Shown here: in pieces, positions 25,278-35,505 of the stretch | Layout of the letters: each line of letters starts with the position of its first letter | Position numbering within the stretch: position 1 is the first letter of the stretch | Position numbers and translations under genes: made by a program | The notes under the pieces: generated by a model | Told to the model about the DNA's origin: nothing | Databases searched by the model: none | The model's input: only the letters and a program-made list of their open reading frames with translations | Assembly (NCBI RefSeq): GCF_007625115.1 | Contig: NZ_VMNH01000024.1 | Span: forward strand, 1-64,000 | Direction of reading: 5' to 3' | DNA: 64,000 nt | Source: Sedimenticola selenatireducens | GTDB taxonomy: Bacteria > Pseudomonadota > Gammaproteobacteria > Chromatiales > Chromatiaceae

Positions 25278-26461
25278 ATATTTTACTCATTGATGACGAC
25301 ACCTTCATACTGAAGATCATTCACCAGCAGCTGACCAACCTCGGATTTCATAAAATCACCGCCGTCGATAATCCAGCCAACGCATTGGCCATGCTGGAGG
25401 AGACTGGCAATACATTCGATATTCTGCTGCTGGATTTGCAGATGCCCGGTATTGATGGTGTTGAATTCATCCGTCACCTTGATCGCCTTGAATATCCAGG
25501 CGGCGTTGTTCTGATAAGCGGACAGGATGAACGAATTCTGCTTACGGCGAAGCGGCTCGCCAGCTCACAGAATCTTCGAGTGCTTGGTGCCCTACATAAA
25601 CCTGTAACTCCGAGCCAACTCGACAAAGTACTGAAACACATACCGGATAAGGCGAATAATTTACCGCGGAAGATTTATGGCCGCGAAGCGCTGCAAAATG
25701 GACTGGACAGGCATGAGCTGATTAACCATTACCAACCTCAGATTGATATGCATTCGGGTCGATTTATCGGCGTTGAGACTCTGGTACGCTGGCAACACCC
25801 ACACGACGGATTGGTCTTTCCCGATCAGTTCATTGGTACGGCAGAAGATCACGGTCTGATAGACGAACTGACCAGGCAGGTGCTGATGAACGCCCTGCAG
25901 CAAGGTAAAATCTGGCAAGATGCTGGGTTGAGGCTGCGTCTATCGGTAAATATATCCATGGACAACCTCGACTCTCTTGATTTTGCCGACTATGTAATTA
26001 AATTGGTAGAGCAGGTGAATATTCCACTCTCGGACATTGTTCTTGAAGTCACCGAAAGCCGGCTCACAAAGAACATCCTCGCACCCATGGATATCCTTAC
26101 ACGCATCAGATTAAAACATATCGGTCTCTCGATCGATGATTTCGGAACTGGACACTCTTCCTTGGTCCAGTTACGCGACTTTCCCTTCGACGAACTGAAG
26201 ATCGATAGGGGTTTTATACATGGCGCACATAACCACAGCGCATTGAGAGCAATCGTTGAAGCCAGCCTATGCATGGCGGGACAGCTGGGTATTCGAACCG
26301 TTGCCGAGGGTATTGAAGATCTGGCGGACCTGCTGTTCCTGAAAACCACAAGTTGTGATCTCGGCCAAGGCTACTTCATCGCCAAGCCGATGCCAGCTGA
26401 AGAAATCCTCTTGTGGATGACAGACTGGGGGGCTCGCCGTGATGAGGTTTTTCAATCCTAA
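25274..26461 (+). CDS. Response regulator with EAL phosphodiesterase domain (REC-EAL)
   Basis: 395 residues. The receiver domain has acidic pocket IDDD, phospho-Asp54 (LLLDLQMPG) and a conserved Lys in HKP. The EAL domain begins near residue 135 with metal-binding ETLVRWQHP, then NISMDN, EVTESR and DDFGTGHSSL, so it looks able to cleave cyclic di-GMP. Translation is coupled to the hybrid kinase (4-bp overlap), so the Hpt domain likely phosphorylates this receiver. Together they form a phosphorelay that sets cyclic di-GMP levels. Confidence 0.92.
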   Translation: MNILLIDDDTFILKIIHQQLTNLGFHKITAVDNPANALAMLEETGNTFDILLLDLQMPGIDGVEFIRHLDRLEYPGGVVLISGQDERILLTAKRLASSQNLRVLGALHKPVTPSQLDKVLKHIPDKANNLPRKIYGREALQNGLDRHELINHYQPQIDMHSGRFIGVETLVRWQHPHDGLVFPDQFIGTAEDHGLIDELTRQVLMNALQQGKIWQDAGLRLRLSVNISMDNLDSLDFADYVIKLVEQVNIPLSDIVLEVTESRLTKNILAPMDILTRIRLKHIGLSIDDFGTGHSSLVQLRDFPFDELKIDRGFIHGAHNHSALRAIVEASLCMAGQLGIRTVAEGIEDLADLLFLKTTSCDLGQGYFIAKPMPAEEILLWMTDWGARRDEVFQS

Positions 26462-26669
26462 AAATGGCCAACAACTCTTTTCATTCTCGCCTTCAATTCA
26501 CTTAAATAGGCAGAACGCTGTTATCTCGGCCTGTATCGATTAAGTAACCGGATACATACTACTCCACACCGCACACTGATACTTCAACAGGTAAACAGCG
26601 ATTGGCGGAATTTGTCTATTAGCCATAGAGTGCTCAGCTGAACGATCCTCGAATTCTAGCGGGTGTCTC

Positions 26670-27140
26670 TCAATCGACCGGATAGGCCGTACTCTTACAA
26701 ACCGTTCTAATACCAATGGCTGTCTTGATTCTGGCCACGCCGGGCAGGGCTGACAGATGATGCTTATGGAGCCGCTCATAATCGGTAGTGCCTCCTGCGG
26801 CAACCCGTAGTAGATAGTCAGCCTCACCCGTCATCAGATAGCACTCCATTATTTCGGGGTTTTTTCGAACAGCGGCCTCGAATGCCTCCTGGCACTGTAC
26901 TGACTGACTCTCCAGTGTAATCTCTACAAATATGGTGGTGGGTCTGCCGATGGCAGTCGGGTTAACCAGCATCACATACCCATCAATGATCCCTGACTCT
27001 TCCAGTTGTTTGACCCGCCTGAGACAGGCAGAGGGGGAGAGATTGATGTGCTCTGCAAGTTCGGCATTGGTTAAACGGCCATCACTCTGGAGTGCTTTCA
27101 GTATCTTACGATCAATGGTATCCAGTTTCATATGCGCCAT
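26670..27140 (-). CDS. dadR: Lrp/AsnC-family regulator, DadR-like
   Basis: 156 residues from ATG 27140 (ATG 27131 is also possible). An N-terminal helix-turn-helix of the AsnC class (IDRKILKALQSDGRLTNAELAEHI, abbreviated) with LSPSACLRRVKQLE as recognition helix. The C-terminal RAM domain binds an amino acid effector (CYLMTGEADYLLRV). Divergent from dadA, so it likely senses alanine and controls D-amino-acid catabolism as DadR does in Pseudomonas. Confidence 0.8.
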   Translation of the reverse strand: MAHMKLDTIDRKILKALQSDGRLTNAELAEHINLSPSACLRRVKQLEESGIIDGYVMLVNPTAIGRPTTIFVEITLESQSVQCQEAFEAAVRKNPEIMECYLMTGEADYLLRVAAGGTTDYERLHKHHLSALPGVARIKTAIGIRTVCKSTAYPVD

Positions 27141-27279
27141 ACTATTCGAATTAATTGCCAATATATCGCATATAGTTGTGTGATAGGCAAGAATGGCCGT
27201 TGAATAAGCAAGCACATATCAATCGCTTTCTCGTATTCTTTGTGCCAGTTTTGGTCATTCATCTTTGGAGCAGGCAGCA

Positions 27280-28536
27280 ATGAAAGTTGTGATTCTTGGT
27301 AGTGGTGTGATCGGTGTAACGAATGCCTATTATCTGGCGAGGGAAGGGCATGAAGTGACGGTGATTGATCGCCAGCCTGAACCCGCGCTAGAGACCAGCT
27401 TTGCCAATGCAGGTGAGGTTTCCCCTGGATACTCCGCTCCCTGGGCTGCTCCGGGTATTCCGTTGAAGGCGATCAAATGGCTGATGATGAAACACAGCCC
27501 ACTGGTTATTAAGCCTTCTCTCGACCTTTCCATGTGGGCATGGAGCCTGCAAATGCTGCGCAACTGTACGCCGGCACGCTACGAGACTAATAAGGGTCGT
27601 ATGGTGCGTCTGGCGGAGTACAGTCGGGATGCGATCAAGGCACTGCGAAGCGAGATTGGAATCCAATACGACGAACGCAGTCGCGGCACCTTGCAGATGT
27701 TTCGTAATCAGAAACAGCTGGATGCGGCAGCAACTGATATGGCCATTCTTGATCGCTTTGGTGTTCCCTATGAATTACTGGATCGGGAAGGCTGTATCAA
27801 CGCTGAGCCTGGACTTATCCATGTAAAAGAGAAAGTGGCGGGTGGGTTGCGACTGATCAATGACGAGACCGGTGACTGTTTCATGTTTACCCAAACCCTC
27901 GCAAAGGCGGCAGAGGCGATGGGTGTTGAATTCCGCATGGGTGTTAACATCCGTCGCTTAATCACTGATCAGGGAAACATCAGTGGCGTTGAAACTGATC
28001 AAGGCGTAATCACTGGCGATGCCTATGTAATGGCACTGGGTAGCTATTCACCCTTGTTGTTGAAAGCGGTCGGTATCAAGGCACCCATCTATCCTGTTAA
28101 AGGCTACTCAATTACATTGCCAGTTGTGGATAGTGATGCTGCACCTGTATCCACCATCATGGATGAAACGCATAAGGTGGCCATCACCCGGTTGGGCGAT
28201 AGAATCCGTGTAGCCGGTACTGCAGAGCTGGCAGGGTATAATACGGATCTGAACGAAAGCAGAAGAGAGACGGTTGAGTTTGTGGTATCGGATCTGTTTC
28301 CTAAAGGTGGCGATATTAGCAAGACCGAATTCTGGTGTGGATTACGTCCGATGACGCCGGATGGTACACCCTGCGTCGGGGCCACAAAGATCCCTAATCT
28401 CTATCTGAATACGGGCCATGGCACATTGGGTTGGACGATGGCCTGTGGATCAGGCCGTCTGCTGAGTGACCTGATATCCAATAAGCAACCCGAGATTGAT
28501 ACTGAAGGACTTTCCATTGACCGCTATGCGGCATAA
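27280..28536 (+). CDS. dadA: D-amino acid dehydrogenase small subunit
   Basis: 418 residues from ATG with GGAG upstream. The N-terminal FAD-binding Rossmann motif is [16 protein letters not shown], followed by [22 protein letters not shown], typical of DadA. The C-terminal part has [15 protein letters not shown] and [16 protein letters not shown]. It oxidises D-alanine and other D-amino acids to keto acids and ammonia, feeding electrons to the respiratory chain at the inner membrane. Followed by ridA in the same direction. Confidence 0.93.
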   Translation: MKVVILGSGVIGVTNAYYLAREGHEVTVIDRQPEPALETSFANAGEVSPGYSAPWAAPGIPLKAIKWLMMKHSPLVIKPSLDLSMWAWSLQMLRNCTPARYETNKGRMVRLAEYSRDAIKALRSEIGIQYDERSRGTLQMFRNQKQLDAAATDMAILDRFGVPYELLDREGCINAEPGLIHVKEKVAGGLRLINDETGDCFMFTQTLAKAAEAMGVEFRMGVNIRRLITDQGNISGVETDQGVITGDAYVMALGSYSPLLLKAVGIKAPIYPVKGYSITLPVVDSDAAPVSTIMDETHKVAITRLGDRIRVAGTAELAGYNTDLNESRRETVEFVVSDLFPKGGDISKTEFWCGLRPMTPDGTPCVGATKIPNLYLNTGHGTLGWTMACGSGRLLSDLISNKQPEIDTEGLSIDRYAA

Positions 28537-28563
28537 TTACATAAACGTGGGATTAGAATATTT

Positions 28564-28935
28564 ATGAAAACTATAGCGACAACAGATGCACCTGCGGCGA
28601 TTGGGCCATACTGCCAAGCCATTCATGTTGATGGGTTATTATTTGCATCGGGACAAATACCCCTGACAGCTGAAGGCCAGCTCGTAGAGGGTGATGTTCA
28701 GGTTCAGGCAAGACAGGTGTTCAGTAATATCCGCGCAGTGTTAGCCGCAGCAGGCGCCACGCTGAACAATGTTGTAAAAGCCACCGTATATGTTCAAGAC
28801 CTGAATGATTTTGCACTGTTAAATGCAGTCTATGCGGAGGCATTTGGTGATCATAAACCTGCACGTTCCACGGTTCAGGTTGCGCGTCTGCCATTGGACG
28901 CTAAGGTAGAGATTGAAGTTATCGCAAAACTCTAA
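28564..28935 (+). CDS. ridA: RidA-family imine/enamine deaminase
   Basis: 123 residues, the normal length. Motifs are DAPAAIGPYCQA, LLFASGQIPL, VKATVYVQDL and PARSTVQVARLP with the active-site Arg, then KVEIEVIAKL. RidA hydrolyses reactive 2-aminoacrylate and related imines, which fits just after dadA, whose reaction produces imino acids. Located 27 bp downstream of dadA and probably co-transcribed. Alanine racemase (dadX) is not here. Confidence 0.93.
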   Translation: MKTIATTDAPAAIGPYCQAIHVDGLLFASGQIPLTAEGQLVEGDVQVQARQVFSNIRAVLAAAGATLNNVVKATVYVQDLNDFALLNAVYAEAFGDHKPARSTVQVARLPLDAKVEIEVIAKL

Positions 28936-28949
28936 CTTCGTATGCGTGT

Positions 28950-28972
28950 TGCTTCTCCATATGGGAGAGGCA
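28950..28972 (+). other. Short hairpin after ridA
   Basis: TGCTTCTCC pairs with GGAGAGGCA (one wobble) across a 5-nt loop, 14 bp after the ridA stop. No T-run, so a weak terminator at best. Confidence 0.4.
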
Positions 28973-29005
28973 GCATGCTTGTTCGTTGATTTATTATTTC
29001 AAATG

Positions 29006-29356
29006 TTAGAGCGGCTGCTTTTTAAGGTCGCCTAGTGCCCCTTCGATTTTTTTGAACTGCTCCTCCATCTTCACGCGTTTTTTTTCATTGTCAGCACCAT
29101 CAAGATGACCCAAACAGGTTTGGTGATATTCAGTCATTATTGATTCAAGAACCGCTAGTTTTGAAGTTAGAGCATTTTTCCCAGACGCCTCTTCGTCCAT
29201 CTTGGTTTTGCTTCTTGCTAATTCAACAGATGCCGCACGCATGATCATTTTTTCTGTGCCGGTTGTTTTATCTATGGCCTGCAATGGCCCAATTTTTGTG
29301 TATTCAACACCCTTATAGAGAAAGGTATCACCTGGAGTGAGTTGACTGAATTTCAT
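29006..29356 (-). CDS. Small hypothetical protein, SH3-like start and helical tail
   Basis: 116 residues. The first 45 (KFSQLTPGDTFLYKGVEYTKIG) look like a small beta-barrel domain seen in many short uncharacterised proteins. The rest is charged and helical, with one Cys (HQTCLGHL). AGGA lies upstream but 15 bases from the ATG, after a run of T. No family assignment or function is offered. It converges on ridA. Confidence 0.6.
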   Translation of the reverse strand: MKFSQLTPGDTFLYKGVEYTKIGPLQAIDKTTGTEKMIMRAASVELARSKTKMDEEASGKNALTSKLAVLESIMTEYHQTCLGHLDGADNEKKRVKMEEQFKKIEGALGDLKKQPL

Positions 29357-29625
29357 AATAAAAAAAAGATTTCCTGGTAAATAAAAGTAATATTACTCAG
29401 TATTTTACAGTGCTTTGTCATTTATTTATATCCAAGATAGCGAAACGGCTTCACCTCTATATTCTTGAGTTATATCAAGAAATAAGGCCTTTTTTCAGAG
29501 AAAAGAAAAGCGTTCCCGACTTTGTTGCTATAAACCGTTCGAAAATTGATGTTATGTATTGCGCTACAGCAAAAGCCTTACTAGAGTAGGCGCTTCTAAA
29601 AAAGTGTAACAAGAATAATTCTCAA

Positions 29626-31359
29626 ATGGACCATCTAAATCATGCCCATCAACTGCTCGCAGCACCAGCAGAAACGGATAAAGAGTTTTTTGAACATGCT
29701 GCCCAAGCTATTGCTGTTGCATCGCAAAGCCGCTGGGGTGGTGTAGGTTTTTGCGAGCCAGAATGCGATGATGTTGATGTGGTTGCGCTATGGGATGGCG
29801 ATGGCCTAGGGCACGCTTTTGCCTTTAGCATGCACGGCTCTCCATGCGAACAATTTTATGCTGAACATGTGGACACATTGCATATTCATTATGAAGATAA
29901 TATTAGAGAACACTTTGCCAATAGTGATCTGATCGACTTGCTCAAGGGCGATAGCTATCGAGCGCATGCCATATTTGGTGATCAAGAAAGAATTATCGGA
30001 CATATTTTTGCTCTTGATGATAAACCACAGCACGACCAGGTCGAACTCCGTACTTTTTTTGAGTTGCTGAGTCAGCGTATTAGTACAGAGTGCAAGCGTT
30101 ACCAACATCAGAAATCACTGCAACGCTATGCAAAGATGGTTTCCATAACCCGTAACATGCTCTCGTTTGTTGACAATTCGTTTACCTATCATGCCGTCAG
30201 TCAAGGTTATGTCGATACGTTTGGCCAGCCACATGAGCAGTTAATTGGAAAACAGGCCAAGGATCTTCATGGGGAGGACGCATTTAATAACGTGCTAAAA
30301 CCGTTGCTAAAGCGTACTTTTAATGGTGAATCAGTCAACTCACAGATCTGGATACATCCTCCCAACAACACACCTAAGTACCTCGATCTTATTCAGACAC
30401 CTTACTATGAGCCGGATGGCACCATCAGTGGTGTAGTTGTAAGCGGCCACGATATAACGGCGCAGAAGAAGACAGAGGAAACGCTCCAAAAATTATCACT
30501 GGCGGTAACCCATAGTCCCGTTTTAACCGTCATCACTGACCCAGATGGTGTCATTGAATATGTGAGTCCTATTGTTGAAAAAATAACGGGTTACACAGCA
30601 GAAGAGGTAATCGGGAATACACCGCGGCTTTTCAAATCAGGGCGAACAGATATTGCTGTTTATGAATCCCTCTGGCAGGCCATTAAAAACAAACAATCTT
30701 GGCAGGGCGAGATTGAGAATCGACGTAAGGATGGCCGTTGTTATTGGGAGCACATTTCCATTGCACCTGTTTTAAATGATAACAACGAACTGATCGCTTT
30801 TGTAGGCAGCAGCACGGATATTACGGAGAGAAAACATTTAGAACAGAAATTGCAAGAACTCGCTTCAACAGATCCTTTGACAGGAATTTATAACCGTCGC
30901 CATTTTTTGGCAGAGATAGAGACACACCTGGAATATTCAAAGCGTTATAAATCACCACTCTCTTTATTGATTATTGATATCGATAATTTTAAGTCTATTA
31001 ATGATGAGGGAGGGCACGCCTTGGGTGATGCTGTAATTCAACAATTTACTCAGGTGTGTGAGCAGACTATTCGTAACGTTGATCTACTGGGACGCTTAGG
31101 CGGTGATGAATTTGCTATCCTCATGCCAGAAACAGATCGCAATGAAGCGTTGGTACTGGCTGAACGCATTAAAGAAGAGGTCAGTCAGTTTGAACTCCAG
31201 TATGAGTCACATACGCTACACATTACGGTCAGTATCGGTCTATCAACCTTCCGCAAAGATCCGATACAGGATGATACCGTAGAAAGTCTGATGGCCCGTG
31301 CAGATGAAGGACTCTATCAGGCCAAGCGTGGTGGCCGTAATCTCATCGGGGTTATCTAA
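29626..31359 (+). CDS. PAS-PAS-GGDEF diguanylate cyclase
   Basis: 577 residues, no membrane helix. The first 165 residues look like a GAF-type sensor. PAS domains span about 170-285 and 285-405 (SPVLTVITDPDGVIEYVSP). The GGDEF domain has STDPLTGIYNRRHF and the active site GGDEF at 492-496. The product-inhibition site RNVD stands five residues before it, as in feedback-controlled cyclases. It should make cyclic di-GMP in response to a cytoplasmic signal. A 269-bp region upstream has no visible gene. Confidence 0.92.
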   Translation: MDHLNHAHQLLAAPAETDKEFFEHAAQAIAVASQSRWGGVGFCEPECDDVDVVALWDGDGLGHAFAFSMHGSPCEQFYAEHVDTLHIHYEDNIREHFANSDLIDLLKGDSYRAHAIFGDQERIIGHIFALDDKPQHDQVELRTFFELLSQRISTECKRYQHQKSLQRYAKMVSITRNMLSFVDNSFTYHAVSQGYVDTFGQPHEQLIGKQAKDLHGEDAFNNVLKPLLKRTFNGESVNSQIWIHPPNNTPKYLDLIQTPYYEPDGTISGVVVSGHDITAQKKTEETLQKLSLAVTHSPVLTVITDPDGVIEYVSPIVEKITGYTAEEVIGNTPRLFKSGRTDIAVYESLWQAIKNKQSWQGEIENRRKDGRCYWEHISIAPVLNDNNELIAFVGSSTDITERKHLEQKLQELASTDPLTGIYNRRHFLAEIETHLEYSKRYKSPLSLLIIDIDNFKSINDEGGHALGDAVIQQFTQVCEQTIRNVDLLGRLGGDEFAILMPETDRNEALVLAERIKEEVSQFELQYESHTLHITVSIGLSTFRKDPIQDDTVESLMARADEGLYQAKRGGRNLIGVI

Positions 31360-31437
31360 TGATACCCATGTCACTTGTCGAAAAAGCGTTGGATCGATAA
31401 CATAGCGCTTCTGGTTAACTATCAATTACCAATATTC

Positions 31438-31908
31438 ATGGTAGAGCGTACGCAGCCCACATTACAAAATAATTATCGAGAAGACCAAGCACTTCTTCTC
31501 TACAACAGCTATCTCCATTTAACCGGAAAAAGGTTAATTGATGGCCCTGAAAATGAAGTGAGTCGGCGTCTCTATTTTGCACCGTTCGCGCTGGTATCAC
31601 ACGACACGATGCGTGATCCAATCTTTAACTACGCCAATCAGACTGCACTTGATCTGTTTGAGATGAACTGGGAACAGTTTACGTCACTCCCTTCCCGAAA
31701 GTCAGCGGAACAACCATTACAGGAAGAGCGTGAACGCCTATTGGCTGAAGTCAGTAGTAAGGGCTTTATCAATAACTACACCGGTATCAGGATTTCCAGT
31801 TCAGGAAACCGGTTTTTTATTGAGAATGCCTTTGTTTGGAATCTTGCTGACGAGGGCGAACACCGTGGACAGGCCGCGATGTTTAGCACATGGCGACCTG
31901 TTACCTGA
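31438..31908 (+). CDS. MEKHLA domain protein
   Basis: 156 residues from ATG 31438; a TTG upstream would add 21. Blocks ALLLYNSYLHLTGKRL, APFALVSHDTMRDPIFNYANQTALDLFEM and FFIENAFVWNL fit the MEKHLA domain, a PAS-related sensor module. It follows the diguanylate cyclase by 78 bp in the same direction and may be a stand-alone sensor for it, which is a guess from position. It converges closely on ppnN, with only 6 bp between stops. Confidence 0.8.
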   Translation: MVERTQPTLQNNYREDQALLLYNSYLHLTGKRLIDGPENEVSRRLYFAPFALVSHDTMRDPIFNYANQTALDLFEMNWEQFTSLPSRKSAEQPLQEERERLLAEVSSKGFINNYTGIRISSSGNRFFIENAFVWNLADEGEHRGQAAMFSTWRPVT

Positions 31909-31914
31909 ATGGCT

Positions 31915-33303
31915 TTAAGCCGTGGAGTCGGTGACAATTTCATAGCAGGGTATGTAGTCTCCTTGTACCTTCATACGCCCCTGTTGTGCAAATGAGGTAA
32001 GTAGTTCGTCCATCGCCTGCATCAACTCTGGCTCACCGGTTATTTGGAACGGGCCATGCTCTCTTATCGCATTAATGCCTTGTTCTTTTACGTTACCGGA
32101 GACGATGCCAGAGAGTGCCCGGCGCAGATTGGCTGCCAATACCTGAGTGGGAAGATCGCGTGACAATTGCAGTTTGGCCATGGATTCATGGTCTGGCAGG
32201 AAGGGTTCCTGGAATGCCTCATCAAGATGCAATGACCAGTTATAATGAAATGAGTCATCCCGTTGTCTTCGTTCACGAGTAACATGCAGTAAGGCATCAT
32301 TGACAAGTTTCGCAATCAACTCAGGATCTCCGATCACCTTACGAATCAAATTAAGGGATGTGGCACCCAGCGTCATCTCGATAAAGCGAATGACGGAATC
32401 AAAGTAGGGTCCTGAACTGGCTGGACCTGTTAAAAAGATGGGCAGTTCAATATCCTTGTTCTCTGGATGCGATAACACACCCAGGACAAAGAGCAACTCC
32501 TCCATTGTACCCACACCGCCCGGGAATATGATCAATACATGCCCAAGTCTGATAAATGCCTCAAGGCGTTTTTCAATATCAGGCATCACAATAAGCTCAT
32601 TAACAATGGCATTCGGTGCTTCTGCCGCAATAATTCCTGGCTCAGTGAGACCGATATGCCGCCCGCTTTTATGGCGTTGCTTGGCATGCGCGATGGCGGC
32701 CCCTTTCATTGGGCCTTTCATTGCGCCCGCACCACAACCGGTACAGATATCGATGCCGCGTAGCCCCAGGTAATAGCCGATCTCTTTGGTGTAGTCATAC
32801 TCTTCCACGGGTATTGCATGTCCGCCCCAACAGACTACGGTGTTCGGCTTGACACCTGGATGAAAGGCGCCAGCATGACGTAATCGATAAAATATCTCAT
32901 GGCTGATCTGCAAGTTAGGGGAGATATTTTTATGATTACTGGTGATATCACGCAGATAGAGAATATCGCGCAATATGGAAAACAGGTGATAGCGAATACC
33001 TTCAATGAGCTGATCATCAACAAAGGCACCCGCCGGTGCATTATTAACCTCAAGAACAATTCCCTGATGTCGCTCACTGACCTGGATATCAAAATCTGGA
33101 TACATGGACATCAACTCTTCACAGCTATCAACTTGTGATCCAGAGCTGAGCACGGCTAATGCGCATTTACGGAACAGTTTATGTAAACCTGTTCCAGTAA
33201 CATCGCGTAGTTGTTCAATCTCGCGGCGGGACAGTACAGCCATGTGGGAGGCGGGGCGGATGGTGCTATTTACAACTTTTCGAACGATGGTCTTTGTGAG
33301 CAT
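31915..33303 (-). CDS. ppnN: Pyrimidine/purine nucleotide 5'-monophosphate nucleosidase
   Basis: 462 residues from ATG 33303, with AGGA upstream. The LOG/lysine-decarboxylase-like core has GCGAGAMKGPMKGA and the catalytic motif PGGVGTMEE. Flanking domains (N-terminal LSRREIEQLRDVTGTGLHKLFRKC, abbreviated, and C-terminal FHYNWSLHL) match PpnN (YgdH). It hydrolyses nucleoside monophosphates to base and ribose 5-phosphate and is known to be affected by (p)ppGpp in E. coli. Confidence 0.9.
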   Translation of the reverse strand: MLTKTIVRKVVNSTIRPASHMAVLSRREIEQLRDVTGTGLHKLFRKCALAVLSSGSQVDSCEELMSMYPDFDIQVSERHQGIVLEVNNAPAGAFVDDQLIEGIRYHLFSILRDILYLRDITSNHKNISPNLQISHEIFYRLRHAGAFHPGVKPNTVVCWGGHAIPVEEYDYTKEIGYYLGLRGIDICTGCGAGAMKGPMKGAAIAHAKQRHKSGRHIGLTEPGIIAAEAPNAIVNELIVMPDIEKRLEAFIRLGHVLIIFPGGVGTMEELLFVLGVLSHPENKDIELPIFLTGPASSGPYFDSVIRFIEMTLGATSLNLIRKVIGDPELIAKLVNDALLHVTRERRQRDDSFHYNWSLHLDEAFQEPFLPDHESMAKLQLSRDLPTQVLAANLRRALSGIVSGNVKEQGINAIREHGPFQITGEPELMQAMDELLTSFAQQGRMKVQGDYIPCYEIVTDSTA

Positions 33304-33476
33304 AACAATCCTGGGTGGGCCGGCATTGTCCGGCCACAAATACGAAAAACTGGGGTAGTGCGGTTACTGCCAGCGCTCCCTCTCTTTTATTATGAATAGT
33401 CTAAGCATAGCTGATTCTGGTAGGGCACGCTTAGTATATTGGGGCTTTCTTACAGGCATGTGAAGGGGGGCTTCAG

Positions 33477-34652
33477 CTATTGACTGAGTAGTTTCATGCC
33501 TTTTTCCAGCCCTTCCAGTGTCAGGGGAAACATGCGATTCATCATGATATCCCGGATAAGCTGTATAGAATGGATGTGATGCCAATGGTTCTCGGGCTGT
33601 GGGTTGATCCAGATGGCATTCGGATACTTTTCCAGCAGCCGCCCCATCCAAACCATACCGGTCTCTTTATTCCAGTGTTCGACAGAACCGCCTTGGTAAG
33701 TGATTTCATAGGGACTCATGGTGGCGTCACCCACAAAGATCAATTGATAATCTGAACCGTAGGTATGAATAACATCCCAGGTTGATAAAGGCTCAGACCG
33801 GCGACTACGGTTATCTTTCCATACCGCCTCGTAGACGCAGTTATGAAAATAGAAGTGCTCAAGGTGTTTGAATTCGGAATGCGCTGCTGAGAAGAGCTCC
33901 TCGCAGACTTGTACGTGATCATCCATAGAACCACCCGCATCCAGAAACAGCAGTACTTTGGCTTTGTTATGTCGCTCCGGGACCATCTTGAGATCAAGCA
34001 GACCACCATGATGGGCGGTGGATCGGATGGTCTCTTCAAGATCCAGTTCTTCAGGCGCACCTGTCCGCGCAAAACGACGCAGGCGCTTCAGTGCCACCTT
34101 GATATTGCGCGTACCCAATTCAACCGAGTCATCCAGATTGCGAAACTCCCGTCTGTCCCAGACTTTCACGGCCTTGCGGTTTCTTGAGCGATCTTGACCA
34201 ATGCGGATACCTTCGGGGTTGTACCCATAGGCGCCAAAAGGTGAGGTACCCCCGGTGCCAATCCATTTACTCCCGCCCTGATGGCGCTCCTTCTGTTCTT
34301 CAAGGCGCTCTATCAGCGTCTCCATCAGTTTCTGCCAACCCATGGCGTCGAGTTTTTTCTTCTCCTCTTCACTGAGGTATTTTTCCAACTGTTTACGCAG
34401 CCACTCCTCAGGAATCTCTGCGGTGATATTCCCCCCTTCGCCGATGATACCTTTGAAATAACTACCAAAGGCTTGATCAAATCGGTCAAACAACCGTTCA
34501 TCTTTAATCAGGCAGATACGGGAGAGATGATAGAAATCATCGACACTGGAAAAAATGACCTGCGCTTTCATTGCAGCAAGCAGATCAAGAAATTCCCGTA
34601 TCGTGATCGGTAGGCCCGAATCTTTCAGGTGATAAAAATAGTCAACCAGCAT
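33477..34652 (-). CDS. VWA domain protein (CoxE-like)
   Basis: 391 residues from ATG 34652, 7 bp after the MoxR stop. The N-terminal half is charged and helical (LSEEEKKKLDAMG). The VWA domain begins near FLDAGGSMDDH, where the metal site reads D-x-G-x-S instead of D-x-S-x-S. Later blocks are FVGDATMSPYEI and IWINPQPENHWHH. Such proteins work with the neighbouring MoxR ATPase as chaperone or insertion machines for metal enzymes or complexes. The client is not evident. Confidence 0.85.
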   Translation of the reverse strand: MLVDYFYHLKDSGLPITIREFLDLLAAMKAQVIFSSVDDFYHLSRICLIKDERLFDRFDQAFGSYFKGIIGEGGNITAEIPEEWLRKQLEKYLSEEEKKKLDAMGWQKLMETLIERLEEQKERHQGGSKWIGTGGTSPFGAYGYNPEGIRIGQDRSRNRKAVKVWDRREFRNLDDSVELGTRNIKVALKRLRRFARTGAPEELDLEETIRSTAHHGGLLDLKMVPERHNKAKVLLFLDAGGSMDDHVQVCEELFSAAHSEFKHLEHFYFHNCVYEAVWKDNRSRRSEPLSTWDVIHTYGSDYQLIFVGDATMSPYEITYQGGSVEHWNKETGMVWMGRLLEKYPNAIWINPQPENHWHHIHSIQLIRDIMMNRMFPLTLEGLEKGMKLLSQ

Positions 34653-34659
34653 CGTTTGA

Positions 34660-35505
34660 TCAGGTCCTGGTTCTGCGATGCATGAAGGCCAGACGTTCAA
34701 ACAGGTGAATATCCTGCTCGTTCTTTAGCAGGGCGCCATGTAGCGGCGGTATTGCTTGGCGTTGATCGTCACTGTGCAGGGCCTCTGCGGGGATATCTTC
34801 TGCCATTAACAGTTTTAACCAGTCCAGCAGTTCGGAGGTGGAAGGTTTTTTCTTGAGCCCAGGGACTTCACGCAATTCAAAGAAGGCTTCTAATGCACTT
34901 TTTAGCAGATCTTTTTTCAGATCAGGGTAGTGGACCTGGACGATCTGCTCCATTGTCTCCTTATCAGGGAATCGAATGTAGTGAAAGAAACAGCGCCGCA
35001 GGAATGCATCGGGTAACTCTTTTTCATTATTGCTGGTGATAATGATTAAGGGTCGATGTTTTGCCTGTATCAGTTGCTGGGTCTCGTAGACATAAAATTC
35101 CATGCGGTCCAGTTCACGTAACAGATCATTGGGAAACTCGATATCGGCCTTGTCAACTTCATCAATCAGGACGACAGAGTGATCGTCGTGGGCAAAGGCA
35201 TCCCATAACTTGCCCCGTACGATATAGTTACTGATATCGTGCACACGATCATCGCCTAATTGTGAATCACGCAGACGAGAGACGGCGTCATATTCATACA
35301 ACCCATGCTGAGCCTTGGTGGTTGATTTAATGTGCCACTGGAACAGGGGATGTCCCAGTGATTTGGCAACCTCTTCGGCCAACATGGTCTTACCCGTGCC
35401 AGGCTCACCCTTAATAAGAAGCGGTCTTTCAAGTTGGATGGCGGCGTTGACGGCGAGCATCAAATCGTCTGTCGCTACATAAGTGTCTGTTCCGTTAAAT
35501 CGCAT
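34660..35505 (-). CDS. MoxR-family AAA+ ATPase
   Basis: 281 residues from ATG 35505; a TTG upstream would add 15. Walker A is GEPGTGKT, Walker B VVLIDEVDKAD, sensor 1 ITSNNEKELPDAFLRRC. The C-terminal lid has VPGLKKKPSTSELLDWLK, typical of MoxR. It pairs with the VWA protein directly downstream. MoxR ATPases remodel or activate protein complexes. Confidence 0.92.
   Translation of the reverse strand: MRFNGTDTYVATDDLMLAVNAAIQLERPLLIKGEPGTGKTMLAEEVAKSLGHPLFQWHIKSTTKAQHGLYEYDAVSRLRDSQLGDDRVHDISNYIVRGKLWDAFAHDDHSVVLIDEVDKADIEFPNDLLRELDRMEFYVYETQQLIQAKHRPLIIITSNNEKELPDAFLRRCFFHYIRFPDKETMEQIVQVHYPDLKKDLLKSALEAFFELREVPGLKKKPSTSELLDWLKLLMAEDIPAEALHSDDQRQAIPPLHGALLKNEQDIHLFERLAFMHRRTRT

Noticed and set aside
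29006-29356. The small hypothetical protein as a toxin or antitoxin
   Set aside because: It stands alone, has no partner gene and no toxin-family motif.
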